52,276 nucleotides of DNA, taken from positions 1 through 52,276 of the forward strand of contig JARGFK010000020.1 in the NCBI GenBank assembly GCA_029211065.1. The letters are read 5' to 3'. This stretch comes from Desulfobacterales bacterium (GTDB lineage: Bacteria; Desulfobacterota; Desulfobacteria; Desulfobacterales; JARGFK01). Below, piece after piece: positions 17,381-26,316 of this stretch. The position numbers and the translations under genes are program-made. Numbering within the stretch: position 1 is the first letter of the stretch; every line of letters begins with the position of its first letter. The notes under the pieces are model-generated. The model worked only from the letters and a program-made list of their open reading frames with translations, ran no database searches and had not been told where the DNA came from.

Positions 17381-17432
17381 GTTGTCCGTTGTCCGTTGAA
17401 GTTCTGTCCCTGGACTACGAACCACGGACAAC
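17381..17432. repeat. GTTGTCCG...CGGACAAC intergenic hairpin, copy 1
   Basis: Arms GTTGTCCG (17381-17388) and CGGACAAC (17425-17432) enclose GTTGAAGTTC and TGGACTACGAACCA. The same element recurs at 22273-22317 and, less exactly, at 27639-27678 and 2913-2945. Here it fills the gap between the cupin and UbiD 1 genes. Confidence 0.7.
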
Positions 17433-17499
17433 TGGCCTTCAGCCCTTCATTCTGACTCCAGGCTCTGGTCTCTGATCCCTGGCCCCTGACACCTTTTAC

Positions 17500-18078
17500 T
17501 TAAAGATACTTAAACCCCTCTCCGTTCTTCACCCCCCCCTCCGGCGTAATTGAAACCCAGGAGTACGGCGACGGCTCAATGGTCTTGAGCTCTTTTTCAT
17601 ATTCTTCCTGGGTAACGTTTTTACCCACCTCGATCCAGCGGTCCAGTCCCAGAAAGTTCAGCAGCCGCTTATTGGTAATCCCCAAATAAATGACCCGGTC
17701 CGGTCCTTCATTCACGTGGGAATGCCAGTTCATGGTGGGCATGTAAAGGGCGTCGCCCTGCTCCCAGTCATAACGCTCGCCCTGAACAATGGAATAGCCT
17801 TTGCCCTCCAGAATAAATACCAGCGCCTCGTTGTGGTGCTTGTGCATCCGGGAGCTTTTTCCGGGGACCAATTCCGACAGATGGATATTAATGGTTCGCA
17901 TGGGAAGATCGATATCCCGGCTGCGGTGCTTGCGTTCCTTGCAGTCGTACATGTCCTTTAAGGGGCTTTTCTGAACAATATTCTTCACCAGAATCGGCCG
18001 GACAACTTCTTCATGGCGATGAATCTTGCCGGTTTCTCTCGGGTTGACATCTTTTGGGTCGGTTTTCTTTGCTGTCAT
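17500..18078 (-). CDS. cupin-domain protein
   Basis: 192 aa single-domain cupin. Motif 1 is MHKHHNEALVFILEGKGYSIVQG (His pair and Glu as metal ligands, about residues 78-100) and motif 2 is ALYMPTMNWHSHVNEG. The Lys/Arg-rich N-terminal ~50 residues precede the barrel. Related cupins accompany UbiD and Mo-hydroxylase genes in aromatic degradation clusters; some are dioxygenases, others isomerases or binding proteins. An oxygenase role is unlikely if the host is strictly anaerobic. It is cotranscribed between UbiD 1 and the second Mo subunit. Confidence 0.8.
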   Translation of the reverse strand: MTAKKTDPKDVNPRETGKIHRHEEVVRPILVKNIVQKSPLKDMYDCKERKHRSRDIDLPMRTINIHLSELVPGKSSRMHKHHNEALVFILEGKGYSIVQGERYDWEQGDALYMPTMNWHSHVNEGPDRVIYLGITNKRLLNFLGLDRWIEVGKNVTQEEYEKELKTIEPSPYSWVSITPEGGVKNGEGFKYL

Positions 18079-18140
18079 TTCTATCCTCCATTTAAAAATT
18101 GCTGATGTAAAACACCAAAATTCAGGGCGGTTGCCGTATT

Positions 18141-20462
18141 TTAATCATGTTTTACTTTAAGACCCTTCAGGACTTTCTCCGGCGTGATGGGCAGGTCTTT
18201 AATGCGAACCCCGACGGCATCATAAATGGCGTTGGCAATGGCCGGCGCCACCGGCACCAGGGAAATTTCGCCAAGGCCCTTGGCCCCGTAAGGTCCCTCC
18301 CGATGGGGTTCTTCCACCAGTATGGCCTGGATCTCGGGGATGTCCAGACTTCCCAATATCTTGTAGTCTGAAAAAGAGGGATTCAGGAGTCGACCCTTTG
18401 CGCCAAAGCGCATTTCTTCGATCATACAGCCCCCCATGGCCTGTATAAAACCACCCTGGATCTGCCCCAAGCAGTTTGACGGGTTGAGCGCCCGGCCGAC
18501 ATCATGGGCCGCGAAAACCTTCTTCACGCTGACCTTGCCGGTATCCGTATCAACGACAACCTGAACCCCGTGAGCGGCATACTGCCAGCAGAGCGACGGC
18601 TCGACTTCGAGTTTAACATGTTCGGGGACTTTGCCCGGCCAGTAATGGCAATAATTCCCTCTCCCCATGATATTGGCGCCGCCGGCATAGGTCATCTGGA
18701 TAAAATCTTTCAAGGACATCCGGCTTTGGGGATGGGTCGTGTCGGAAATTGTGCCGTTTTCCAGGATCAGATGGCTGCGGTCTGTTTTAAAAATACGTTC
18801 GGCCAGGGAGAATAGCTGGTTTCTGATGTCCCGGGCAGCTTCTTTAACGGCATTACCCATAAAAAAGGTCGTCCGGCTGGAAGTGCTGGCCGGAAACATC
18901 GGGGTGGTGTAAGTGTCCGGCGGCATGACCCGCATGTTCCGGATGTCGATACTCAACTCTTCGGCCACAATCTGACAAAGGACGGTGTTGATGCCCTGCC
19001 CCATTTCAGTGGAGCTTACCAGGATATCGGCGCCGCCGTCCGGACTTAATTTTACAAACGCGTCCGCACCTGATGGCGTCCGTGAAATTTTATACCCGCA
19101 GGCAATGCCGGATCCGGTCTTCAGGTTTCCACGAACCGTCGCCTCGGTTTTGCTTTTTTTCATATGCGTCCGTACCTGATGGAGGCATTCTCCCAGGCCC
19201 ACGGCATGGTGGGCCGTCTTTTCAGTTCCGGACACATAGCCTTCATCCACGATGTTCTTCAGCCGGATTTCAACCGGATCCATTCCCAGCTTCCGGGCAA
19301 TGATGTCCATTTGAGAATCATGCGCCCAGCAGACCTGGGGAATCCCATATCCCCTGAAGGCGCCCCCCGGCGGTTTATTGGTATAGATGAGCTGTCCCTC
19401 CACCTTTACGTGGGGGATTTTGTAGGGACCGATGACCGCGTAGCGGCCTTTTCCCAGAACCGTGGCCCCCCGGTCGCAGTAGGCGCCGTTTTCATAAATT
19501 AAAATTGCATGGCGGGCGATTATCGTTCCGTCCTTTTTCACACCGGTCTTTAAGGTAATCCGGGCGGCATGCCGGGTCGTGGTGGAGGTAAACTCTTCCT
19601 GCCGGGTCAATAAAAACTTGACCGGCCGGTAATTGGCCTTCCATGCCAGGGGCAGGCCGGCGATCAGGCCGGTCATTCTGATTTTGGTGCCGAACCCGCC
19701 GCCCACATACGGCGGAACGACAATTCGGACCTTGCTGGGCGGGATATTCAATGCTTCGGCCACATTGCTGCGGGCGCCGTAGGGCGCCTGATCGGACGTC
19801 CAGATAGTGACGCCGCCGTTATGGTGAAACTGCGAAATGGCGGCACGCGGCTCCATGGCGGTGTGCTGGATGATCTGGGTCGTAAAGGTGTCTTCAAAAA
19901 TATGGTCGGCTTCCCTAAAACCCTTTTCAATATCCCCGGCTTCGATAACCGTCCGGTCGCAGATATTAGACCCGGCCAGGGGATTCATATTGGCGGAGCG
20001 TTTGTAGTCCATGAGGTTTTCATGGATGACGGGCGCATCGGCCTTGAGCGCATCGTCAAGGGACAAAACCGGCGGGAGTTCTTCGAGTTCTACAACGAGC
20101 AGGTCGATGGCCGCTTCCGCCGCTTCCTCAGAGGTCGCCACAACGCCGGCAATGGCTTCGCCGGCAAAACGAATGCGGTCCACAGCCAGAAAGGGCTGAT
20201 CTTTCATGGGGTTGCCGCAGAGGGGATTGGAAAAACGTTCGGCAAACGCTTTGCCGGTTACCACAGCCCTGACCTCCGGAACTTTTTCGGCCAGGGACGT
20301 ATCCACAGCGAGTATTCTGGCATGGGCCACGGTGCTGCGTTTCACCTTGCCGTAGAGCATACCGGGAAAGCGCAAATCATTGACAAACTGGGCCTGGCCC
20401 GTGACCTTATCGATTGCGTCTATCTTAATCAGCGGTTTGCCGATGGATTTGTATTCGACCAT
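18141..20462 (-). CDS. xanthine dehydrogenase family Mo-binding (large) subunit 2
   Basis: 773 aa. It has the a/b hammerhead start (SIGKPLIKIDAIDKVTGQAQFVNDLRFPGMLYGK), then GGGFGTK, GGAFRGYGIPQ and STEMGQGINT in the Mo-cofactor domains, and catalytic Glu732 in AKGLGE. It is closer to large subunit 3 (22364) than to subunit 1: both end with nearly the same run VGVRIKDLPITPEK. This suggests a duplication followed by divergence, or an L/M-like pairing. No FeS or FAD subunit of its own is present. It lies 62 bp upstream of the cupin gene in transcription order. Confidence 0.9.
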   Translation of the reverse strand: MVEYKSIGKPLIKIDAIDKVTGQAQFVNDLRFPGMLYGKVKRSTVAHARILAVDTSLAEKVPEVRAVVTGKAFAERFSNPLCGNPMKDQPFLAVDRIRFAGEAIAGVVATSEEAAEAAIDLLVVELEELPPVLSLDDALKADAPVIHENLMDYKRSANMNPLAGSNICDRTVIEAGDIEKGFREADHIFEDTFTTQIIQHTAMEPRAAISQFHHNGGVTIWTSDQAPYGARSNVAEALNIPPSKVRIVVPPYVGGGFGTKIRMTGLIAGLPLAWKANYRPVKFLLTRQEEFTSTTTRHAARITLKTGVKKDGTIIARHAILIYENGAYCDRGATVLGKGRYAVIGPYKIPHVKVEGQLIYTNKPPGGAFRGYGIPQVCWAHDSQMDIIARKLGMDPVEIRLKNIVDEGYVSGTEKTAHHAVGLGECLHQVRTHMKKSKTEATVRGNLKTGSGIACGYKISRTPSGADAFVKLSPDGGADILVSSTEMGQGINTVLCQIVAEELSIDIRNMRVMPPDTYTTPMFPASTSSRTTFFMGNAVKEAARDIRNQLFSLAERIFKTDRSHLILENGTISDTTHPQSRMSLKDFIQMTYAGGANIMGRGNYCHYWPGKVPEHVKLEVEPSLCWQYAAHGVQVVVDTDTGKVSVKKVFAAHDVGRALNPSNCLGQIQGGFIQAMGGCMIEEMRFGAKGRLLNPSFSDYKILGSLDIPEIQAILVEEPHREGPYGAKGLGEISLVPVAPAIANAIYDAVGVRIKDLPITPEKVLKGLKVKHD

Positions 20463-20545
20463 TTATATACCCCCGAAGATTTTTAATTTGTGTGACAACT
20501 TTCATCTCTTCGCATTTTTACCCCCCAAGAGACTGTCTGGTAACT

Positions 20546-20634
20546 CCCTCTCCCATCTTGGGAGAGGGTCGGGGTGAGGGTGTAACTAACTGAATTCCCC
20601 CCCTCACCTAACCTCTCCCCACAAGGGGGAGAGG
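20546..20634. repeat. CCCTCTCCC...GGGAGAGGG double hairpin repeat
   Basis: Two neighbouring hairpins: CCCTCTCCC (20546-20554)/GGGAGAGGG (20560-20568), and CCTCTCCCC (20612-20620)/GGGGGAGAGG (20625-20634). They are linked by GGTGAGGG and CCCTCACC, which also pair, so the whole unit can fold as one cruciform. The type is widely dispersed in bacterial intergenic DNA. It sits in the 288-bp gap between UbiD 2 and large subunit 2. Confidence 0.7.
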
Positions 20635-20750
20635 AATTAAAGATTGTCGGACAGCCTCCAAGCCCTTCTTTATCAAAGGGGGATTTTTAAAAAAATCAAC
20701 TGGCAGGCCATGTTTCAAGTTATGACTCCCGATGCTTAAGGCTGAATTTC

Positions 20751-22181
20751 TCAAAAAAGCTCTTTGAACTTTTCCGTCAATTTCCCTTTCAACTCCTCGC
20801 TGACGCCCACCACCGGCGGGAAATCCCCCCGCAGGACGCGGTGATAAGGCCGGCAGGCATCCACCAGTATCCGGTTATTGTAGTTGCCGAATTCCGGCAG
20901 GACCAGGGGGTCTCTTCCGGAAGACCAGGCCTTCCTGATGATGTCGATGTCTTCAACTGCATCCACCCGGGTGGTCATGGCCCAGAGGACCTGATCGATG
21001 TCGGACGGATCAATATCTTCATCCACCACCACCACCCATTTCCCGTTGTAGGCGGCCGCCTGAATGGCGGATGAGGCCACGTGCAGAACCTGACGGGCGT
21101 GCCCGTGATAGCGCTGCTTTATGGAAATCACCAGAAACCGGACGCCCATGCCGGCCTCATGCTGCCAGACGCCCCTGACCTCCGGGATGTCGCACCTGTT
21201 CAGGTTCTCCCAGATCGCGGCGCTTCCGGTAAAGGATTTAAGCAGGACGGTTTCGTCAATGGGTTTATGCTGGGGCGCGCAGCATAGTATGGGGTCGTTG
21301 CGATACATAATGGATTTAACCCGGACATAGGGCCGCCTTTTAGCCTGGCTGCAGTAATAACCGGTCCATTCACCAAAGGGGCCTTCCTCTTTTTTATCCC
21401 CGGGGAATGTATCCCCCTCGATCACAATTTCAGCCGACGCCGGTATGGGAAACCCGGTGTACGGGCCCCGGACCACCTCAACCGCTTTTCCGCGTACACC
21501 GCCGGCAAAATCCAGTTCAGAGATATTCTCCGGCACCGGCGACGCCCCCAGCATGTAAAACAGCGGGTCCTGCCCCACCATGATGGCCACCTTCATGGGT
21601 TTGTCCTGGGAAAAGTACTTGTCACGATGGATGCGGCCATGCTTTCCGCCGGTAATCTGCAGGCCGACGGTTTTTTCATCATATACCGTTGAACGATACG
21701 TCCCCAGGTTGTACCATTCCCTGTCAGGGTCCCGGGTAATCACCGCACAGGCTGTCCCGATATAACGGGCCTTGTCCCGTTCATGGTGCCGCGGGCTGGG
21801 AAACTGCAAGACATTGACATCTTCCCCCGTCTGTATATTTTCAAGGACCGGCCCGTCCTTAACGAATTTAGGAGGGATGGGCTGGAGACTGTTGATTTTT
21901 TCCTGATAGGCCCGGACCATGTCAATCCGGTTTTGGTTCAACGGCAGGCCCAGGGTCAACGCCACCCGGTTGGGGGTGCTGAAATGGCCGTACAGCGTCC
22001 GAAAGCCTTTGGGATAATCCGGAATTTCGTCAAACAGGAGCGCCGGCGTGCGGGTCTTGTACTTTTCATGCATGAGCTGGGTCAGCGGCCCCATTTCCCG
22101 GTCCCAGTGGGCCCCGCTGATCCGTTTCAGTTCGCCGATACTCTCCACCTGCTCCAGCCACTCTCTCAGGTCCACGTACAT
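20751..22181 (-). CDS. UbiD family decarboxylase 2
   Basis: 476 aa. It carries the same family marks as UbiD 1: NLGTYRSTVYD (R163), PASAEIVIEGD (E251, E255), EGPFGEWTGYY, and the C-terminal VVVDEDIDPSDIDQVLWAM. prFMN-dependent. It stands between the large subunits 2 and 3, so hydroxylase and decarboxylase genes alternate in the island. A reverse (carboxylase) function is possible, as UbiD-type enzymes also carboxylate phenol-like substrates in anaerobes. Confidence 0.9.
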   Translation of the reverse strand: MYVDLREWLEQVESIGELKRISGAHWDREMGPLTQLMHEKYKTRTPALLFDEIPDYPKGFRTLYGHFSTPNRVALTLGLPLNQNRIDMVRAYQEKINSLQPIPPKFVKDGPVLENIQTGEDVNVLQFPSPRHHERDKARYIGTACAVITRDPDREWYNLGTYRSTVYDEKTVGLQITGGKHGRIHRDKYFSQDKPMKVAIMVGQDPLFYMLGASPVPENISELDFAGGVRGKAVEVVRGPYTGFPIPASAEIVIEGDTFPGDKKEEGPFGEWTGYYCSQAKRRPYVRVKSIMYRNDPILCCAPQHKPIDETVLLKSFTGSAAIWENLNRCDIPEVRGVWQHEAGMGVRFLVISIKQRYHGHARQVLHVASSAIQAAAYNGKWVVVVDEDIDPSDIDQVLWAMTTRVDAVEDIDIIRKAWSSGRDPLVLPEFGNYNNRILVDACRPYHRVLRGDFPPVVGVSEELKGKLTEKFKELF

Positions 22182-22272
22182 GGTATGCCCTTTCGTAATT
22201 ATTTTAAATCATTTACGATTTAAGGGTTTACATTTTGGATGACATAACCAAAATGTCCGTTGTTGGTTGTTT

Positions 22273-22317
22273 GTTGTCCGTTGAAGTTCCCGCCACGGAC
22301 TACGGACCACGGACAAC
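22273..22317. repeat. GTTGTCCG...CGGACAAC intergenic hairpin, copy 2
   Basis: GTTGTCCG (22273-22280) and CGGACAAC (22310-22317) flank TTGAAGTTCC and ACGGACTACGGACCA. This is the best-preserved copy of the repeat also seen at 17381 and 27639. Confidence 0.7.
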
Positions 22318-22363
22318 ATACCTTCTATCTCTTGTTCGACGTAACCCGGAAGGCTAAGCAGAA

Positions 22364-24673
22364 TCAGTCTTTCTTTTCGACCCCTGGCCCCTGATCACTG
22401 ACCCCTTCCTTCATCGCCTTCAGCAGCTTTTCCGGCGTAATGGGCAGATCCTTGATCCGTACCCCAACGGCGTCATAAATGGCATTGGCAATGGCCGGCG
22501 CAATGGGCACGGTGGTCATCTCGCCCAGGCCCTTGGCGCCCCAGGGACCCTCGCTGCAGGGCACTTCAACGATGATCGGAATTATCTCCGGAATATCCAT
22601 GGCCGTCGGCAGCTTATAGTCCAGAAAGTTCGGATTGCGGACTTCGCCCTTTGCGCCGATGAGCATTTCTTCCATCAGAGTGGGCCCCAGTCCCTGGATG
22701 ATCCCGCCTTCGATCTGCCCTTCACAGGCGTTGGGATTGATGGCCTTGCCCACGTCGTGGGCGCCGACAATCTTTGTCACGCGCACCTGTCCGGTTTCAA
22801 TATCCACCTCGACCTCGACATAATGGGCGCCGTACATCCAGAAAATACTGGGGGACGACCAGGGCCCGGCGCAGACGCCTTCGTCGTCGGGATGATACGA
22901 CCCCCGGCCGATGATATCGATCCCGGCCCGGCATTGGTTTTTAAGCACATCAGCATATGACATCCGATTTGTTTTGTTCTTGAGCACAAACACACACCCC
23001 GTTTCAATGCCTAGCGCCGTTGGCTGCTCTCCCAGTACCTGGGCGGCAATTTGAAATATCTGGTCCCGGACGTCTCTGGCCGCGTTTTTAACGGCATTAC
23101 CCATATGAAAGGTGCTTCTGCTGGAGGTGGTGGACGCGTCATAGGGGGTGATGTCTGTGTCCGGAGTGGAGACGGTAATCGCCGCCACCGGAACCCCTAT
23201 CTCCTCGGCCACCATCTGGGCCAGGATGGTTTTGGCTCCCTGGCCGATTTCAACGGTGCTGGTGAGCAGCTCAACGCTGCCGTCCTGGCTGACCTTGACA
23301 ATGGCGGATGACCCGGACGGAGTTTTGGTGTTCTTGTATCCGCAGGCAAACCCTTTGCCGTGAAACTTTTTTCCGGGTTCTTCCCAGCGGACGTCCGCTG
23401 TGGCTTTTTCAATGCATTCGGTCAGGCCGACGCTGTTAAGGATCTGCTGGCCGGTGGGGGATATATCGCCCTCGCGGACGGCGTTCTTCAGGCGGATTTC
23501 CACCGGGTTAATACCCAGTTCCGCGGCGATGATGTCCATCTGGGATTCATGGGCCCAGGCTGCCTGGGTATGGCCGTATCCCCGAAATGCGCCGGCAATG
23601 GGCCTGTTGGTATAGACGCAATAGCCGGTCACTTTGACGTGGGGAATGTTATAAGGTCCGGCCGCAGCAGTGCTGGCCTGCTGGCAGACCGTCGGCCCTT
23701 TTTCGGAATAGGCGCCGGTATCGTAAATGAGATCCACTTCCCGCGCCAGAATCCGGCCGTCTTTTTTAACGCCGGTTTTCATTTTAATGACGCTGGGATG
23801 CCGCACCAGCGACGACGTAAACACCTCTTCCCGGGTCAACACCATCTTGACCGGACGTCCTTTGGTTTTCAGGGCTAGGGCAATGCAGAGGGTCTCGACC
23901 TTCAACCCGCCCTTTGCGCCAAACCCGCCTCCCATATAAGGGGGAGAGATCACCCGGATTTTTTTCAACGGAAGGCCCAGCGCTTCGGCCAGATCTTTGC
24001 GCAGCCGGTGCGGTCCGTCATTGGTCACCCATATGGTGATGCTGCCGGAGGCATCGACCCGGGCAATGGCCATATGGGGTTCGATGGCGCCGTGCTGGAC
24101 CATCTGGGTGGTGAAGGTGTCTCTAAAGATGGCATCGCTTTCGGCAAACCCCTGTCCAATGTCGCCTTTGATAAAACTTACATGGTGGCAGATATTGGTC
24201 CCTGCTATCGGTTGAATCACGGGTAGATGATGATAGTCCCCTAAACGTTCATGCACCAGGGGCGATTTTGGCGCCATGGCTTTTTCAGGATCCACCACAA
24301 CCGGCAGCTCCCGGTATTCAACCCGTATCAGGTCAAGCGCCTTTTCAGCGATTTCCACTCTTATCGCCGCCACCACTGCCACCGGTTCGCCGGCGTAGCG
24401 CACCTTTTCCACTGCCAGAAAGGGATAATCCTTCAGGGCCTCGCCCCCCAGGGCCTGGATGTCTTTACCCGTCACAATGGCTTTTACGCCCGGCAGGAGC
24501 AGGGCTTCACGGATATCGACAGCGACGATTTCGGCGTGGGCAAACGGGCTCCGCAGGGCCTTGCCGTAAAGCCCCCTGCTGAAATCCATATCGTCACCGA
24601 AAACAGCGCTGCCGGTAACCTTTTCAACCGCATCGATTCGGGGAATCGACTGCCCGACGGATAATTGCTTCAT
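22364..24673 (-). CDS. xanthine dehydrogenase family Mo-binding (large) subunit 3
   Basis: 769 aa. N-terminal hammerhead domain (VGQSIPRIDAVEKVTGSAVFGDDM), then GGGFGAKGG, GAFRGYGHTQ and STVEIGQGAKT, and catalytic Glu718 in AKGLGE. The start codon overlaps the stop of the 2Fe-2S subunit gene (ATGA, 24670-24673), so the two are translationally coupled and form the core of one enzyme. With the FAD subunit at 25436 this makes a standard three-subunit heterotrimer. The other large subunits probably borrow the same small and medium subunits or use products encoded elsewhere. The last ~15 residues (SDQGPGVEKKD) are an unconserved tail. Confidence 0.92.
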   Translation of the reverse strand: MKQLSVGQSIPRIDAVEKVTGSAVFGDDMDFSRGLYGKALRSPFAHAEIVAVDIREALLLPGVKAIVTGKDIQALGGEALKDYPFLAVEKVRYAGEPVAVVAAIRVEIAEKALDLIRVEYRELPVVVDPEKAMAPKSPLVHERLGDYHHLPVIQPIAGTNICHHVSFIKGDIGQGFAESDAIFRDTFTTQMVQHGAIEPHMAIARVDASGSITIWVTNDGPHRLRKDLAEALGLPLKKIRVISPPYMGGGFGAKGGLKVETLCIALALKTKGRPVKMVLTREEVFTSSLVRHPSVIKMKTGVKKDGRILAREVDLIYDTGAYSEKGPTVCQQASTAAAGPYNIPHVKVTGYCVYTNRPIAGAFRGYGHTQAAWAHESQMDIIAAELGINPVEIRLKNAVREGDISPTGQQILNSVGLTECIEKATADVRWEEPGKKFHGKGFACGYKNTKTPSGSSAIVKVSQDGSVELLTSTVEIGQGAKTILAQMVAEEIGVPVAAITVSTPDTDITPYDASTTSSRSTFHMGNAVKNAARDVRDQIFQIAAQVLGEQPTALGIETGCVFVLKNKTNRMSYADVLKNQCRAGIDIIGRGSYHPDDEGVCAGPWSSPSIFWMYGAHYVEVEVDIETGQVRVTKIVGAHDVGKAINPNACEGQIEGGIIQGLGPTLMEEMLIGAKGEVRNPNFLDYKLPTAMDIPEIIPIIVEVPCSEGPWGAKGLGEMTTVPIAPAIANAIYDAVGVRIKDLPITPEKLLKAMKEGVSDQGPGVEKKD

Positions 24674-25140
24674 TTAGCTGAACCTTTAGCTGCGGCGCTT
24701 GAAACCGCCTGGATGATTTTTACATACCCGGTGCAGCGGCATAAATTTCCGGAAATCGCCTCCTTGATTTCCCCCTCGCTGGGGTGGGGATTCTGATCCA
24801 GAAGCGCTTTGGCGGAAAGGATCATCCCCGGGGTGCAATAACCGCATTGAACGGCGCCTTCGTTGACAAACGCCTCCTGCAGGGAATGCAGCGAGCCGTT
24901 ATCCGCCAGCCCTTCAATGGTCAGGATTTCGCTCTTTTTTACGTCTATTGCCAGCATCAGGCAGGACGTAACCGGTTTGCCGTCGAGCAAAACCGTACAG
25001 GCGCCGCACTGGCCGGTGTCACACCCTTTTTTGGTTCCGGTCAGACCGATCTTATCCCTTAACACATCCAGCAGGGTTTCGTTGGGCTTGACTGAAACCG
25101 CGTGGATTTCTCCGTTCACCTTTAACTCGATTGAAATCAT
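24670..25140 (-). CDS. (2Fe-2S)-binding subunit of Mo hydroxylase
   Basis: 156 aa from the ATG at 25140 (a GTG at 25146 is possible; GAGGAG just upstream suits the ATG). It has the two 2Fe-2S sites of the family: a plant-ferredoxin-type cluster (C40, C45, C48, C60) and a helical-domain cluster (C99, C102, C134, C136, in QCGYCTPG and NLCRCTG). Full-length. It moves electrons from the Mo site to FAD. It is the only such subunit in the window for three large subunits. The FAD subunit gene lies upstream in transcription, separated by an unusual 289-bp spacer (see 25194-25422). Confidence 0.95.
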   Translation of the reverse strand: MISIELKVNGEIHAVSVKPNETLLDVLRDKIGLTGTKKGCDTGQCGACTVLLDGKPVTSCLMLAIDVKKSEILTIEGLADNGSLHSLQEAFVNEGAVQCGYCTPGMILSAKALLDQNPHPSEGEIKEAISGNLCRCTGYVKIIQAVSSAAAKGSAK

Positions 25141-25193
25141 AGCCACTCCTCTATCGTCCCTTTTTTGAAGCCCGGTTATCTACAAAGGACAAG

Positions 25194-25422
25194 TTAACTC
25201 CAACGCGGTCGCCATGGTGATCCGATTCGGAGCGTGTGACTGTCTGAGCGCATTAGCGTGCGTTGGATGGAACCGCATTGAGATCGTTTCTGAATCCAAC
25301 ATCATTCGATTCGTGCTGGAAAGCCCGCTGCAGGCTCGATCCGGTTCCGCACTACGCACGCTTATGCATGAGTTTCACACGCGCAGAAGCGGATTATCAT
25401 GGCGGCCAAGTGCCATGCTTAA
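25194..25422. repeat. ~229-bp foldback element with TTAA ends
   Basis: Left arm 25194-25275 and right arm 25342-25422 are imperfect reverse complements over about 80 nt. Shared blocks include GG(T/C)CGCCATG, ATCCG, GCGTGTGA, GCGTGCGT and GGAACCG. A 66-nt loop separates the arms. Each end is TTAA. No ORF of note inside. It fills the gap between the 2Fe-2S and FAD subunit genes, which are normally adjacent. It is probably a non-autonomous inserted element; the TTAA could be a target duplication. Confidence 0.65.
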
Positions 25423-25435
25423 GCCTTCATAATAC

Positions 25436-26308
25436 CTAATTTTTTGAAACTTCTTCCAAAGACCGCCGAACCAGAACCATAACCATCTCCTTGCGATACC
25501 AGGCCGAAGCCCGCAGATCCGAGATGGGGCGGGCTTCTTCCGACGCGGTCCGGGCGGCCTCGGCGATGGCGCCGGCATCGACCTTTTTCCCCGCCAGGAC
25601 CTTTTCAGCCATCAGCGCCCGCATGGGCGTCGGCGCCACCGCTCCCAGGGCGATTTTAACCTTTTTCCATTCCCCGGCCTTGCCGTCGATCCGGCCGGCC
25701 ACCGCAACCCCGACGATGGCAAGATCCACTGCATTGCGGCGGCTGATGCTTTTATACAGGCTGAAACTTTTGGGCGCCGGAGGGGGAACCACGACTTCCG
25801 TCAGGATTTCCCGGTCAATGACGGTTGACCCCGGCCCCTGGAAAAATTCCTCCAGGGGCAGGACCCGCTCCCCCCTCAGGCCCCTCAGCTTGACCCTGGC
25901 CCCCAGTGCCAGCAGCGGGGGCGCCAGTTCGGCTGCCGGCGACGCCGTGGACAGATTGCCGCCGATGGTGGCCAGGTTGCGGACCTGGATGGATGCAAGC
26001 GCTTTTGCCGCCTGATGGAGGCCGGCAAATTTTTCCTTGATGATGTCCGCGGTCTCGATCTCCCTCACGGTTGTCAGGGCGCCGATCCTGAGCCCTTCGG
26101 CCTCGTTGAAGTGGATGTGCCGGACGCCGGGGATATGCTTGATGTTGATCATATATGTCGGACTGCGGGCGCCTTCTTTCATCCACACCAACAGGTCCGT
26201 TCCGCCGGCAAGGACCTTTGCCTCGTCGCCGTACTTGTCCAGTAACGAAACCGCTTCAGATAAATTGGAAGGTTCGAAGTATTCAAACTCCTTCAATTTT
26301 CTAAGCAT
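25436..26308 (-). CDS. FAD-binding (medium) subunit of Mo hydroxylase
   Basis: 290 aa from the ATG at 26308, which has AGGGGG upstream; the frame is open beyond but overlaps the previous gene. FAD-binding PCMH motifs: AGGTDLLVWMKEG (about residues 33-45) and ATIGGNLSTASPAAELAPPLLAL (about residues 108-130), then a CO-dehydrogenase flavoprotein C-terminal domain. It lacks the extra 4Fe-4S insertion known from 4-hydroxybenzoyl-CoA reductase. It starts 8 bp after the C45-family gene, so it is cotranscribed with it. Confidence 0.92.
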   Translation of the reverse strand: MLRKLKEFEYFEPSNLSEAVSLLDKYGDEAKVLAGGTDLLVWMKEGARSPTYMINIKHIPGVRHIHFNEAEGLRIGALTTVREIETADIIKEKFAGLHQAAKALASIQVRNLATIGGNLSTASPAAELAPPLLALGARVKLRGLRGERVLPLEEFFQGPGSTVIDREILTEVVVPPPAPKSFSLYKSISRRNAVDLAIVGVAVAGRIDGKAGEWKKVKIALGAVAPTPMRALMAEKVLAGKKVDAGAIAEAARTASEEARPISDLRASAWYRKEMVMVLVRRSLEEVSKN

Positions 26309-26316
26309 GTGTCCCC

